Source of the DNA: an uncultured Prevotellaceae bacterium | Lineage (GTDB): Bacteria; Bacteroidota; Bacteroidia; Bacteroidales; Muribaculaceae | Assembly: GCA_945983195.1 (NCBI GenBank) | Contig: CAMFSS010000130.1 | Span: 1 to 6,276 of the forward strand | Length of the DNA stretch: 6,276 bases | Reading direction: 5' to 3' | Shown here: piece by piece, positions 1 to 5,668 of the stretch | Layout of the letters: each line of letters opens with the position of its first letter | Numbering within the stretch: the stretch's first letter is position 1 | Notes under the pieces: model-generated | What the model saw: the letters and a program-made list of their open reading frames with translations, nothing else | Databases searched by the model: none | What the model was told of the DNA's origin: nothing | Position numbers and translations under genes: made by a program

Positions 1-510
1 GGATATGGCATATATCAGAGTAGTGATAATTCCTGAATTAGTGTTGCCAAGAGAGCCACCACCCCAGTCGCAGGCGCCATGCAACAGAAACTGATAGATA
101 AGGCATGGGGCTTGCACAATAAGAAATATGAAAAGATGGCGGTCAATGATTGGCACTGTGCGCTTTTTCCGCTCCTCATCACCGAGGAAATAGTTGAAAA
201 TCGGTATCAGGAACAGATAGGATATAAAATCACGCAATCCATTCACAAAAAACAGTGTTGACAGTTGATTTTATACGCAGGTAGTGTAGCCTGTGATTGC
301 CACAAATGCCAGTGCGAAAATGCGGTCGCGCCAACGATTCATCACCGATATTCCGATAAACACCAATAGCGCATCAAAAAATAGCGACACCACTGGATAT
401 AGCTTGAGCATGAAGGGGACAAGCTCCCAGGCGAAGAAGCCCCAGCAGCCTCTTATCCAGAAGGCGGTGAGCAGCGCGCGGCGGTAGAATGTTTCTTTCT
501 CTATTATCAT
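1..510 (-). pseudogene. Putative exopolysaccharide polymerase (Wzy/O-antigen-ligase-like), interrupted by an in-frame stop and cut by the window edge
   Basis: Reading leftward from ATG at 508-510, 79 codons run to a TAA stop at 271-273. The same frame then stays open for 90 more codons to the edge of the window. Those codons have no ATG but keep the same character: hydrophobic stretches, a segment NGLRDFISYLFLIPIFNYF, and a Gly-rich stretch ending DWGGGSLGN near 24-68. From memory, this combination (NGLRDF, then a charged loop, then GGxxGN) is what Bacteroidales O-antigen polymerase/ligase-like membrane proteins show. The role would be joining repeat units of a surface polysaccharide in the inner membrane, which fits its place as third gene behind Wza- and Wzc-like genes. 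The break is a nonsense codon, not a frameshift, so a single substitution explains it. The first fragment alone (about two membrane segments) is unlikely to work. Family assignment is moderate; the interruption is directly visible. Confidence 0.65.
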
Positions 511-541
511 CGGGTCGGTGTTGTGTTGAGTGGTTTATAGC

Positions 542-581
542 CCGATGCGACAGGCACGGAATTTCCGTCCCGTCGCACCGG
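542..581 (-). other. Intercistronic RNA hairpin between the Wzc-like and polymerase-like genes
   Basis: On the minus strand CCGGTGCGAC (581-572) pairs over 10 positions with GTCGCATCGG (551-542), with one G-U pair. Inside it ACGG pairs with CCGT around an AAATT loop, and extra G-C pairs are possible in the internal bulge. On the plus strand the G-U position becomes an A-C mismatch, so the fold favours the minus-strand transcript, which is the direction of the operon. No U-run follows, so it is a poor candidate for a classical terminator. It could be an RNA-processing or stability element, or an attenuator setting the ratio of downstream to upstream expression; this is inference. Confidence 0.6.
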
Positions 582-611
582 TTATTATTCTTTGATTGTG
601 CAGGAAGCAGC

Positions 612-896
612 CTAATCCTCGTCCCTGCTGCCGTAGCCATAGCCGTAGCCTGCCGAAAGCTTCGGGTTGGAGTCGTTGAGCACGAGGCTTACGTTCTTCA
701 CCTGTCCGCGCTCCATCAAGCCGTTAAGATACTTGATGTAGCTGCGCTTTGTGTAGTTGGCACGCGACACATACACCACATTGTCGGCGTATGGAAGGAG
801 CGAGAATGTGTCGCTCACCATAGCCATTGGCGCTGAGTCGAGTTTTATGCAGGTTTACTTGTCGGGCAGATCGCTGAATAGCTGCTTTACGCGCTT
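612..896 (-). pseudogene. C-terminal remnant of the Wzc-like BY-kinase, separated from the main reading frame by stop codons
   Basis: This is the direct in-frame continuation of the 897-2927 reading frame (frame positions agree; no indel). After TAG at 897-899 come 13 sense codons, then TAA at 855-857, then 81 sense codons to the natural stop at 612. The continuation holds the Walker B position (LDSAP, Asp at 837-839), a stretch RANYTKRSY typical of the BY-kinase C-terminal part, and the tyrosine tail GYGYGYGSRDED, the usual autophosphorylation cluster. With it the protein would be 771 residues, close to the usual size of Bacteroidales Wzc-like proteins. An ATG at 825-827 could restart translation, but nothing suggests it does, and the product would lack every nucleotide-binding motif. 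Confidence 0.8.
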
Positions 897-2927
897 CTAC
901 AGGAGCAACTCCGACGGGTTGGGTGGAATCGGTCCGCTCACAATCACATCGAGATTGTCCACCTCCTTGCACTGCTGGGTGATGTCGGCGAGTGCAACGT
1001 CAGATTTCGAGAGGAAGCTCGTGACACCGGGTGTGGGCTTCAAGCTAAGATACTCGGCGAGTTTCGGTGCACGCACGTCCATTCCCACAAGCACTGTCTT
1101 CTTGCCGAGCAGTGCGAATGATGCAGCAAGGTTGAGGCTGACAAACGACTTGCCCTCGCCGCTCACCGATGAGGTGAGGAGCACCACATTGTGGTTCTCG
1201 TTGGGCAGCATGAACTGCACGTTGTTGCGCATCAGGCGGAAAAGCTCGACAATCGACGACGTCTTGCCCTCACGCACCACAAGCGACGAGCGGTGGCGGT
1301 TGTGGCAAATCTCGCCAATCACAGGTGCCACGGCAATTGCCTCAAGCTCGTCTTGAGTGCTGAACTTGGTGGTAAGCAGCGACTTCACATAAAGTATGAA
1401 TATCGGTAGTAGTATTCCAAACAGCAGTGCCGCAAAGAGCACCATCATCTTCTTCGGTGCAACAGGTTCTGAGTAGGCAAATGCAGGATCCACAATCTTT
1501 CCCTTAGGAGTGGTAGCTGCAAGCACCAGTGCATTCTCCTCGCGCTTCTGAAGCAAGAAAGTGTAAAGCTCGTTCTTTATCGACTGCTGGCGGCTAAGCT
1601 CCAGGAACTGGCGCTCCTTGGCTGGAATTGTGCCGAGCTTGCTCTGTGCTGTGTTCTCGCGCTTCGCCATAATGTCGATCTGCTTGTTGATGCGGTCAAT
1701 TGTCTGGTCAACTGCCTTGCGAACATTCTGGCGAACGATGACAAGCTGGTCATCAAGCGTCTTCAGCGCCACGTTGCTCTTCTTTGCCGAGTTGGCAAGC
1801 GTGAGATACTCAAGCACCATTTCATTGTATGATTTCAGAGCCTCACCTGCCTCAGCCGAGCCTACTCCAAACGGAATAATCGAGTGGTCGTTGGCAGGGT
1901 CGTTGATAAAGTCCTTCACCATCTTCAGCATCTCGAGCTGGGTGTTGAGCTGCATCTTGCCATGCTCGCCCTCATTGCGCTGGCTGTACATCAGCGTGAC
2001 GTCGGCATTCATGTTCACCAGATTGTTCTGGCGCTTATATTGCTCTATTTCGCTCTCGCTTGCCGAGAGTTCGTTGTAGATAATCGAGAGTCGCTCATCG
2101 ATGAATTTTCCGGTATTTATCGCCATCTCGTCCTTCTCCATCTGGCAGCGGCGGTTATAAAGAGCCACCATAGTGTTGAGCACATCTTTGCCACGCTCTA
2201 CATTGCAGTCTTCCATATAGAGATTCAAGCCATTGCTCTTCTTCGATGCAATACCTACCGAAACATCTTCATCAAGGGATTCAGCTGTAACCTGATAGCC
2301 GTTCACGCCAATCGACATCTTAAGCTCCTCACCGGCAACGTAGTATTTCGTAGTGTCGAGCACAAAGATACCAAAGTCGGTCTTCAGCGTCACAGGGAAT
2401 TTGTCGGCAGTCACTTCGCCAATCGTCTTGAACCAGCCCTTCTTTGCCTTCACTTCTATCTTGTTGCCCTCGGCATTCACCTTCACTTTCACGCCAAAGC
2501 CAATCGACAGTGTGTCAAACACCTCGTGCGGGGCATTGATTGTGATCGGAGTCTCCTTGTAGGCATCATAGTTGCGCATAAATCCGGTTTTCACATAGTA
2601 TGAGCGGTTAAGCCCAAGCTCTTTCACCATTTCCTTGATTAGCGATGTAGAGCTTAGCACAATCACCTCATCATCTACGTTGGCCGATGCACCGCCAAGC
2701 GACAGGTTTTTCACCAGCGACGCTCCCACATCAGCGCCATTATCCTCTTGCGACACAAGAATTGAACTTGCGATAGCATATACAGGAGCTTTCTTGTAGA
2801 GATACAGTGCTGCTATCGACAAGCAACCGACGAAGCACACTGCAAAAACCCACCAGTAGCGCTTGTTCTTATCCCATATCTTTCCGAAATCCCATGAATC
2901 CTTGGAATTGACTTTCATTGCATTCAT
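897..2927 (-). CDS. Wzc-like polysaccharide co-polymerase / BY-type tyrosine kinase, prematurely terminated (676 of about 771 residues)
   Basis: An inner-membrane protein of the Wzz/Wzc family, which sets polysaccharide chain length and couples synthesis to export through cycles of tyrosine phosphorylation. The order is classic: a cytoplasmic N-terminus, membrane segment about 24-44, Wzz domain, a long periplasmic coiled-coil region, a GNVR-type region about 430-490 (starting IPAKERQFLELSRQQS), and a second membrane segment about 494-515. Then comes the cytoplasmic kinase part with ELFRLMRNN, Walker A (SGEGKS, near 589-594) and Walker A' (VLVGMDVR, 612-619). The frame stops at TAG 897-899 right after NPSELLL, before Walker B and the tyrosine tail, both of which lie beyond in the same frame. 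As written the product keeps the co-polymerase part but only half an ATPase. ATG at 2925-2927 was taken as start; a second ATG three codons later is equally possible. It lies 28 bp behind the Wza-like gene, so it is very likely co-transcribed. Confidence 0.9.
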   Translation of the reverse strand: MNAMKVNSKDSWDFGKIWDKNKRYWWVFAVCFVGCLSIAALYLYKKAPVYAIASSILVSQEDNGADVGASLVKNLSLGGASANVDDEVIVLSSTSLIKEMVKELGLNRSYYVKTGFMRNYDAYKETPITINAPHEVFDTLSIGFGVKVKVNAEGNKIEVKAKKGWFKTIGEVTADKFPVTLKTDFGIFVLDTTKYYVAGEELKMSIGVNGYQVTAESLDEDVSVGIASKKSNGLNLYMEDCNVERGKDVLNTMVALYNRRCQMEKDEMAINTGKFIDERLSIIYNELSASESEIEQYKRQNNLVNMNADVTLMYSQRNEGEHGKMQLNTQLEMLKMVKDFINDPANDHSIIPFGVGSAEAGEALKSYNEMVLEYLTLANSAKKSNVALKTLDDQLVIVRQNVRKAVDQTIDRINKQIDIMAKRENTAQSKLGTIPAKERQFLELSRQQSIKNELYTFLLQKREENALVLAATTPKGKIVDPAFAYSEPVAPKKMMVLFAALLFGILLPIFILYVKSLLTTKFSTQDELEAIAVAPVIGEICHNRHRSSLVVREGKTSSIVELFRLMRNNVQFMLPNENHNVVLLTSSVSGEGKSFVSLNLAASFALLGKKTVLVGMDVRAPKLAEYLSLKPTPGVTSFLSKSDVALADITQQCKEVDNLDVIVSGPIPPNPSELLL

Positions 2928-2955
2928 ATCGAATAGTAAGTTTTTTTTCAGATAA

Positions 2956-3762
2956 TTATTTCACAGACAGCGCAATAATCAATGATGCAATCACTGAGCA
3001 TGCGCTCACGATTGTACTGATTACCGACAGCTTGAAGGCGTTGTTTTGATTGTATTTTGAGTTGTCCTGACGAATCTTGTTAGGCTCAACGTAGACAACA
3101 TCGTTCTGTTGCAAATAGAAATATGGAGTGGAAAGCATTGCCGCATCATTGAGATTGAGGCGGTGATAGCGTTTCACGCCATCTTCCTCGCGAATGATAA
3201 GCACATTTGCGCGATTGCCATACTCAGTAAGGTCGCCGGCTGTTGCCAGTGCATCGAGCACCGAGAATCGCTCAGTTGTCACCTGATATGCCCCTGGTTG
3301 CTTCACTTCGCCGAGCACATTCACCTTGAAGTTGGCAAGCTGCACACGCACGTATGGATTCTCCACGTCCTTGCCAATCTGCTCCTCAAGCATCGCCTTT
3401 ATTTCATTGGTGGTTTTTCCCATCACTTTCAGCTTGCCAAGCACAGGGAAGTTGATGCAACCCTGCTTATCCACAAGGTATGTCTGGAGCTTGGGTGTAG
3501 ACGAGAACACCATATCTTCGCGCAGTGAAGGATTGTCGAGCGTGAGATTATAGTGTGCCGTTGCTGCCGGCACAAGAGAGTTAACGGTAATAATCAGTTC
3601 ATCATCAGGTATCACCTTGATGCTATAGTCGCAACCTGATGGTATGGTTCCGTCGGCAGCTTCCCCGATATTGCTGAAATAAGGTAATGACTGCTTCTGC
3701 GAAGTGCTGCACGAAGGCAGAATCGCTATTATGAAAAGTAAGAGCAAGAGTTTATTTTTCAT
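2956..3762 (-). CDS. Polysaccharide export outer-membrane lipoprotein (Wza-like, Poly_export/SLBB)
   Basis: A 268-residue protein expected to form the outer-membrane/periplasmic channel through which the polysaccharide leaves. It starts with a lipoprotein signal peptide: Lys residues, a Leu/Ile-rich core and lipobox ILPSC with Cys18. A Poly_export region follows at about 45-142 (YSIKVIPDDELIITV, then NFPVLGKLKVMGKTTNEIK), then an SLBB region at about 146-195 with the signature VLGEVKQPGAYQV, and YLQQNDVVYVEPNK at 217-230. A hydrophobic stretch at about 244-267 closes the protein, as in other Bacteroidales members, and may be the C-terminal membrane segment. The length is normal and no motif is damaged, unlike the two genes behind it. 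It is the first gene of the operon. The start is supported by the signal peptide beginning right at the ATG. Upstream is AT-rich with no Shine-Dalgarno, as usual for Bacteroidota. Confidence 0.93.
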   Translation of the reverse strand: MKNKLLLLLFIIAILPSCSTSQKQSLPYFSNIGEAADGTIPSGCDYSIKVIPDDELIITVNSLVPAATAHYNLTLDNPSLREDMVFSSTPKLQTYLVDKQGCINFPVLGKLKVMGKTTNEIKAMLEEQIGKDVENPYVRVQLANFKVNVLGEVKQPGAYQVTTERFSVLDALATAGDLTEYGNRANVLIIREEDGVKRYHRLNLNDAAMLSTPYFYLQQNDVVYVEPNKIRQDNSKYNQNNAFKLSVISTIVSACSVIASLIIALSVK

Positions 3763-3870
3763 CGATTTTTAGCGGTTTAATTATTGTTTACTATACTATA
3801 ACGAATCAAACTGTGAATTATTGCAAACAACTGCACGAATTGTGCCATTTTTAGCCGGTTGCCTGCAATA

Positions 3871-3913
3871 TCTCGGCTGATGTGCCAGTCACCAGGCATG
3901 AATCAGCCGGGGA
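3871..3913. other. Long hairpin in the leader region before the exopolysaccharide operon
   Basis: CGGCTGAT (3874-3881) is exactly complementary to ATCAGCCG (3902-3909). The stem can extend outward by up to three more pairs, including wobbles. Inside it TGCC (3883-3886) pairs with GGCA (3895-3898) around an 8-base loop, with small bulges. No T-run follows on either strand, so it is not a standard terminator. It lies between the tRNA terminator and the Wza-like start, about 110 bases upstream of that start on the minus strand. It could be a second terminator of the tRNA transcript, a leader structure for antitermination control of the polysaccharide genes, or an operator. I could not recognise a convincing TAnnTTTG promoter in 3763-3870. 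Confidence 0.5.
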
Positions 3914-3922
3914 AGTATCGGA

Positions 3923-3958
3923 AAAAAGCCTGAACTGCTGCTGCAATTCAGGCTTTTT
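3923..3958 (-). terminator. Intrinsic terminator behind tRNA-Lys
   Basis: A perfect 12-bp inverted repeat, AAAAAGCCTGAA at 3923-3934 and TTCAGGCTTTTT at 3947-3958, encloses a 12-base loop. Read leftward the stem ends in a T-run, as required to stop the tRNA transcript, whose 3' end lies about 8 bases before it. The mirrored T-run makes it potentially bidirectional, but no gene approaches from the left on the plus strand. It separates the tRNA unit from the polysaccharide operon. Confidence 0.88.
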
Positions 3959-3966
3959 CATCGAAG

Positions 3967-4039
3967 TGACCCCGGAGAGGCTCGAACTCTCGACCCAATG
4001 ATTAAGAGTCATTTGCTCTACCAACTGAGCTACGGAGTC
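3967..4039 (-). tRNA. tRNA-Lys (anticodon CTT)
   Basis: The minus strand folds into a full cloverleaf of 73 bases. The acceptor stem is GACTCCG paired with CGGGGTC (one T-G pair), followed by T8 and A9. The D stem is GCTC/GAGC with loop AGTTGGTA. The anticodon stem is AATGA/TCATT around loop CTCTTAA, giving anticodon CTT, which reads the lysine codon AAG. The variable loop is GGGTC, and the T stem GAGAG/CTCTC holds loop TTCGAGC. The discriminator base is A and no CCA is encoded, so CCA must be added after transcription. The gene has its own promoter and terminator and appears to be a single-gene unit. Confidence 0.97.
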
Positions 4040-4061
4040 AGGTTGTTTTCGATTTCGGTTG

Positions 4062-4091
4062 CAAAGGTACGCATTATTTTTGAACTGGCAA
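4062..4091 (-). promoter_or_regulatory. Bacteroidota-type promoter of tRNA-Lys
   Basis: On the minus strand the -7 box TACCTTTG (4069-4062) fits TAnnTTTG exactly, and TTG of the -33 box (4091-4089) stands 19 bases upstream, the standard spacing. Transcription would start about 15-20 bases before the tRNA 5' end. Directly upstream is an A/T-tract dyad, ATTTTTTT-C-AAAAAAAAT (4103-4120), which could act like an UP element. Further upstream CACCTTTG (4142-4135), with TTG 21 bases before it (4166-4164), resembles a weaker second promoter. Confidence 0.8.
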
Positions 4092-4219
4092 GCGTTTTTC
4101 CGATTTTTTTCAAAAAAAATTTCATTTTTCCCTGCAAAGGTGCCTGAAATGTTCCTCTGCGACCAAAAGAATGATGCATTTCACGCCGTTTCTGCAAAGA
4201 AATGGGAGATTAAAGCAGC

Positions 4220-4249
4220 AAACCCCATGCCAATGCTTGCATGGGGTTT
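4220..4249 (-). terminator. Hairpin terminator behind the TlpA-like gene
   Basis: A perfect 11-bp inverted repeat, AAACCCCATGC (4220-4230) and GCATGGGGTTT (4239-4249), has an 8-base loop. It lies 25 bases behind the stop codon of the TlpA-like gene. On the minus strand the stem is followed by only a weak T-rich stretch (GCTGCTTTAA), so termination may be partial and some transcripts could run on toward the tRNA. Confidence 0.75.
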
Positions 4250-4274
4250 ACCGTAATATCAATTGGCTGAAATT

Positions 4275-5261
4275 TTATTTTGCCATCAGCTCATCAACTT
4301 TGGCTTCAAGTTCCTCGCCCTGAAGTCCGCGCGAAAGGATTGTGCCGTCGGCACCGATAATCATGATGTGCGGTATTGCATTGAAGCCGTAGATTTCGCT
4401 TGGAATCTGCTGTGCATCGACAATCTGGTTCCACTCAATGCCGAGGTTGGCAGCCACACGCTGTGTATCCTCAAGCTTATCCCACACTGCCACGCTGAGC
4501 ATTGTGAGTCCCTTGCCGTTGTACTTGCCATAGATGTTCTTGAGCGAAGTCTCAATCTCGTGGCGGCACGGTCCGCACCAGCTTGCCCAGAAGTCAACGA
4601 CGAGGATACCGTCCTTGCCAACGTAGTCGCTGAGCTTAGCCTCAGTGCCGTCGGGCTGCTTCACGCTGAAATCCACATACTGTGTGCCTTCGCCGGTCTT
4701 GGCGAGCTTCTCAGCGACTTCAAGGTAGCTCTGAATGCGGGCAGAGTTCTTCACCACGTCGCCCGACTCGTCGATGATGGCTTTTACCTCCTCGGAAGTG
4801 AGGTCGGCAACCTGCAAATAGTTGAGAAGAGCATACAGGCCCACTACATTATCCTTGTTGGCAGTGTAGCAGTCGTTGAGAATTGTGAGCAGTGTAGCCT
4901 CATCTTCAGCCTCATTAGCCTTGTTAAACATCTCCTCCATCACTGTGTTGAGCGGTGCACCACCGGTGATAGAGCCATTCTCGGTGTTGATTTCAATTGT
5001 TCCCGGCTCAAGAACAAACATAATGCGCATGTCGCCAACCTTTACAGCGGCAATCACAGGCTCTTCAACCGTGCCTTCGAGGTGGAAGCACTTGTTGGCA
5101 ACGGTGACGCTGTCGATGGTGTCGCCATTGTCGTAGTTGCGGAAATAGAGGGTAGCTCCGTCCATCGACGAATCGCCGAAAGTTCCCGTAATCTCATAGT
5201 TATTGCCACCACACGACACAAGGAGGAGGGCAGCGGCTGCAAATGAAAGAATCTTTTTCAT
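4275..5261 (-). CDS. TlpA/ResA-family thiol-disulfide oxidoreductase lipoprotein with DUF4369-like N-terminal domain
   Basis: A 328-residue envelope protein. The signal peptide ends in lipobox LLVSC with Cys17 as the lipid anchor. Residues about 20-110 resemble the DUF4369 domain common in Bacteroidota TlpA proteins (ITGTF near the start, then FVLEPGTIEI). A helical middle part follows, then a thioredoxin fold from about 190. This carries FSVKQPDGTEAKLSDYVGK, the redox motif WCGPC (Trp228, Cys229 and Cys232) and the cis-proline region NAIPHIMII (Pro297). The family reduces or reshuffles disulfides of exported proteins; the partner is unknown. No acidic stretch follows Cys17, so a surface-export signal is not evident and a periplasm-facing location is more likely (inference). 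It is monocistronic, with a hairpin terminator behind it and the repeat array in front. The start is fixed by the signal peptide. Confidence 0.93.
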   Translation of the reverse strand: MKKILSFAAAALLLVSCGGNNYEITGTFGDSSMDGATLYFRNYDNGDTIDSVTVANKCFHLEGTVEEPVIAAVKVGDMRIMFVLEPGTIEINTENGSITGGAPLNTVMEEMFNKANEAEDEATLLTILNDCYTANKDNVVGLYALLNYLQVADLTSEEVKAIIDESGDVVKNSARIQSYLEVAEKLAKTGEGTQYVDFSVKQPDGTEAKLSDYVGKDGILVVDFWASWCGPCRHEIETSLKNIYGKYNGKGLTMLSVAVWDKLEDTQRVAANLGIEWNQIVDAQQIPSEIYGFNAIPHIMIIGADGTILSRGLQGEELEAKVDELMAK

Positions 5262-5265
5262 GTCA

Positions 5266-5299
5266 AAATTAATGTATAGTTATAAATTAATGTAATAGT
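5266..5299. repeat. AT-rich direct repeat just upstream of the TlpA-like start
   Basis: AAATTAATGTATAGT (5266-5280) is repeated as AAATTAATGTAATAGT (5284-5299), differing by one inserted base, with an 18-base offset. It covers the 40 bases immediately before the TlpA-like start codon. It may be a translation-enhancing AT-rich leader or a paired binding site; the sequence does not decide. No clear TAnnTTTG box lies in 5262-5318. Confidence 0.5.
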
Positions 5300-5318
5300 C
5301 AAACCGATGAGCACACAT

Positions 5319-5605
5319 CAGCCAAGCCCGTTTGGGCGGCTTTGCCGAGTGCAGCCTATCTTCTACAAAGATAGTGCAAATCGAGAGCAAAAGCAGCCAA
5401 GCTCGCTTGAGCGGCTTTGCCGAGTGCAGCCTATCTTATGCAAAGATAGTGCAAATCGAGAGCAAAAGCAGCCAAGCCCGCTTGAGCAGCTTTGCCGAGT
5501 GCAGCCTATCTTATGCAAAGATAGTGCAAATCGAGAGCAAAAGCAGCCAAGCCCGCTTGAGCGGCTTTGCCGAGTGCAGCCTATCTTCTACAAAGATAGT
5601 GCAAA
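5319..5605. repeat. Tandem repeat array, 75-bp unit, three full copies plus a 62-bp partial copy
   Basis: Copies lie at 5319-5393, 5394-5468, 5469-5543 and 5544-5605. They differ at only a handful of positions, all within two hairpin modules. Module one is the AAGCCCG...GGCTT part at the start of each unit. Module two is CTATCTT-loop-AAGATAG, whose 7-bp arms are identical in all copies while the 5-base loop is CTACA (copies 1, 4) or ATGCA (copies 2, 3). On the minus strand each copy contains TATCTTTG, a match to the TAnnTTTG -7 box, pointing at the TlpA-like gene, but no TTG stands at the standard 19-21 spacing. Because 75 is a multiple of three, open frames with a 25-residue repeat run through the array on the plus strand; I do not regard them as genes. 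The array fills most of the 407-base divergent region 5262-5668. Confidence 0.95.
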
Positions 5606-5631
5606 AATAATAAGAATTCGGGATTTTTTCG

Positions 5632-5639
5632 TACTTTTG
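5632..5639 (+). promoter_or_regulatory. -7 promoter box for the 158-residue membrane protein gene
   Basis: TACTTTTG matches TAnnTTTG. No TTG stands 19-21 bases upstream, but the region before it is AT-rich. Transcription would begin near 5645, leaving a leader of roughly 20-25 bases before the ATG at 5669. This argues against the in-frame GTG at 5639, which overlaps the box. Confidence 0.55.
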
Positions 5640-5668
5640 TGAAACAGAATAATTTTCTTTTTATTTAT

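Noticed and set aside
855..899. Alternative genetic code or programmed stop readthrough as explanation of the in-frame stops
   Set aside because: Both TAG and TAA occur internally, the intact neighbouring genes end normally, and no recoding signal is visible. Nonsense mutation or consensus error is simpler.
840..900. Diversity-generating retroelement target as cause of the substitution cluster
   Set aside because: There is no template repeat, reverse transcriptase gene or target-type C-terminal lectin fold in the window, and a kinase active site is not a plausible target.
1884..2603. Plus-strand open frame of 239 codons inside the Wzc-like gene
   Set aside because: It is antisense to a well-supported co-polymerase domain; the His/Leu-rich composition is typical of a shadow frame.
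3765..3860. Short direct repeat ATTTTTAGC(C)GGTT at 3765-3777 and 3847-3860 before the Wza-like gene
   Set aside because: It is short, AT-rich and imperfect; two such matches in 100 bases do not stand out enough to call a binding site.
3967..4039. tRNA-Lys as an attachment site of an integrated element
   Set aside because: No integrase gene and no direct repeat of the tRNA 3' end is found elsewhere in the window.
4059..4256. Plus-strand 65-codon open frame between the tRNA and the TlpA-like gene
   Set aside because: It overlaps the tRNA promoter and the hairpin terminator, is AT-tract driven, and shows no protein-like features.
4263..5246. Long plus-strand open frame (327 codons) opposite the TlpA-like gene
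   Set aside because: It is the antisense shadow of a gene with a signal peptide, WCGPC motif and cis-proline; its translation has no recognisable motif and no promoter or terminator fits it.
5319..5605. CRISPR array
   Set aside because: The 75-bp unit repeats as a whole with no unique spacers, and no cas genes are present.
5307..5642. Open frames of 111 and 92 codons across the tandem array, encoding a 25-residue repeat
   Set aside because: The unit length is a multiple of three, so frames stay open automatically. Two overlapping frames are equally open, variation tracks the hairpins and not codon positions, and the longer frame runs into the next promoter box.
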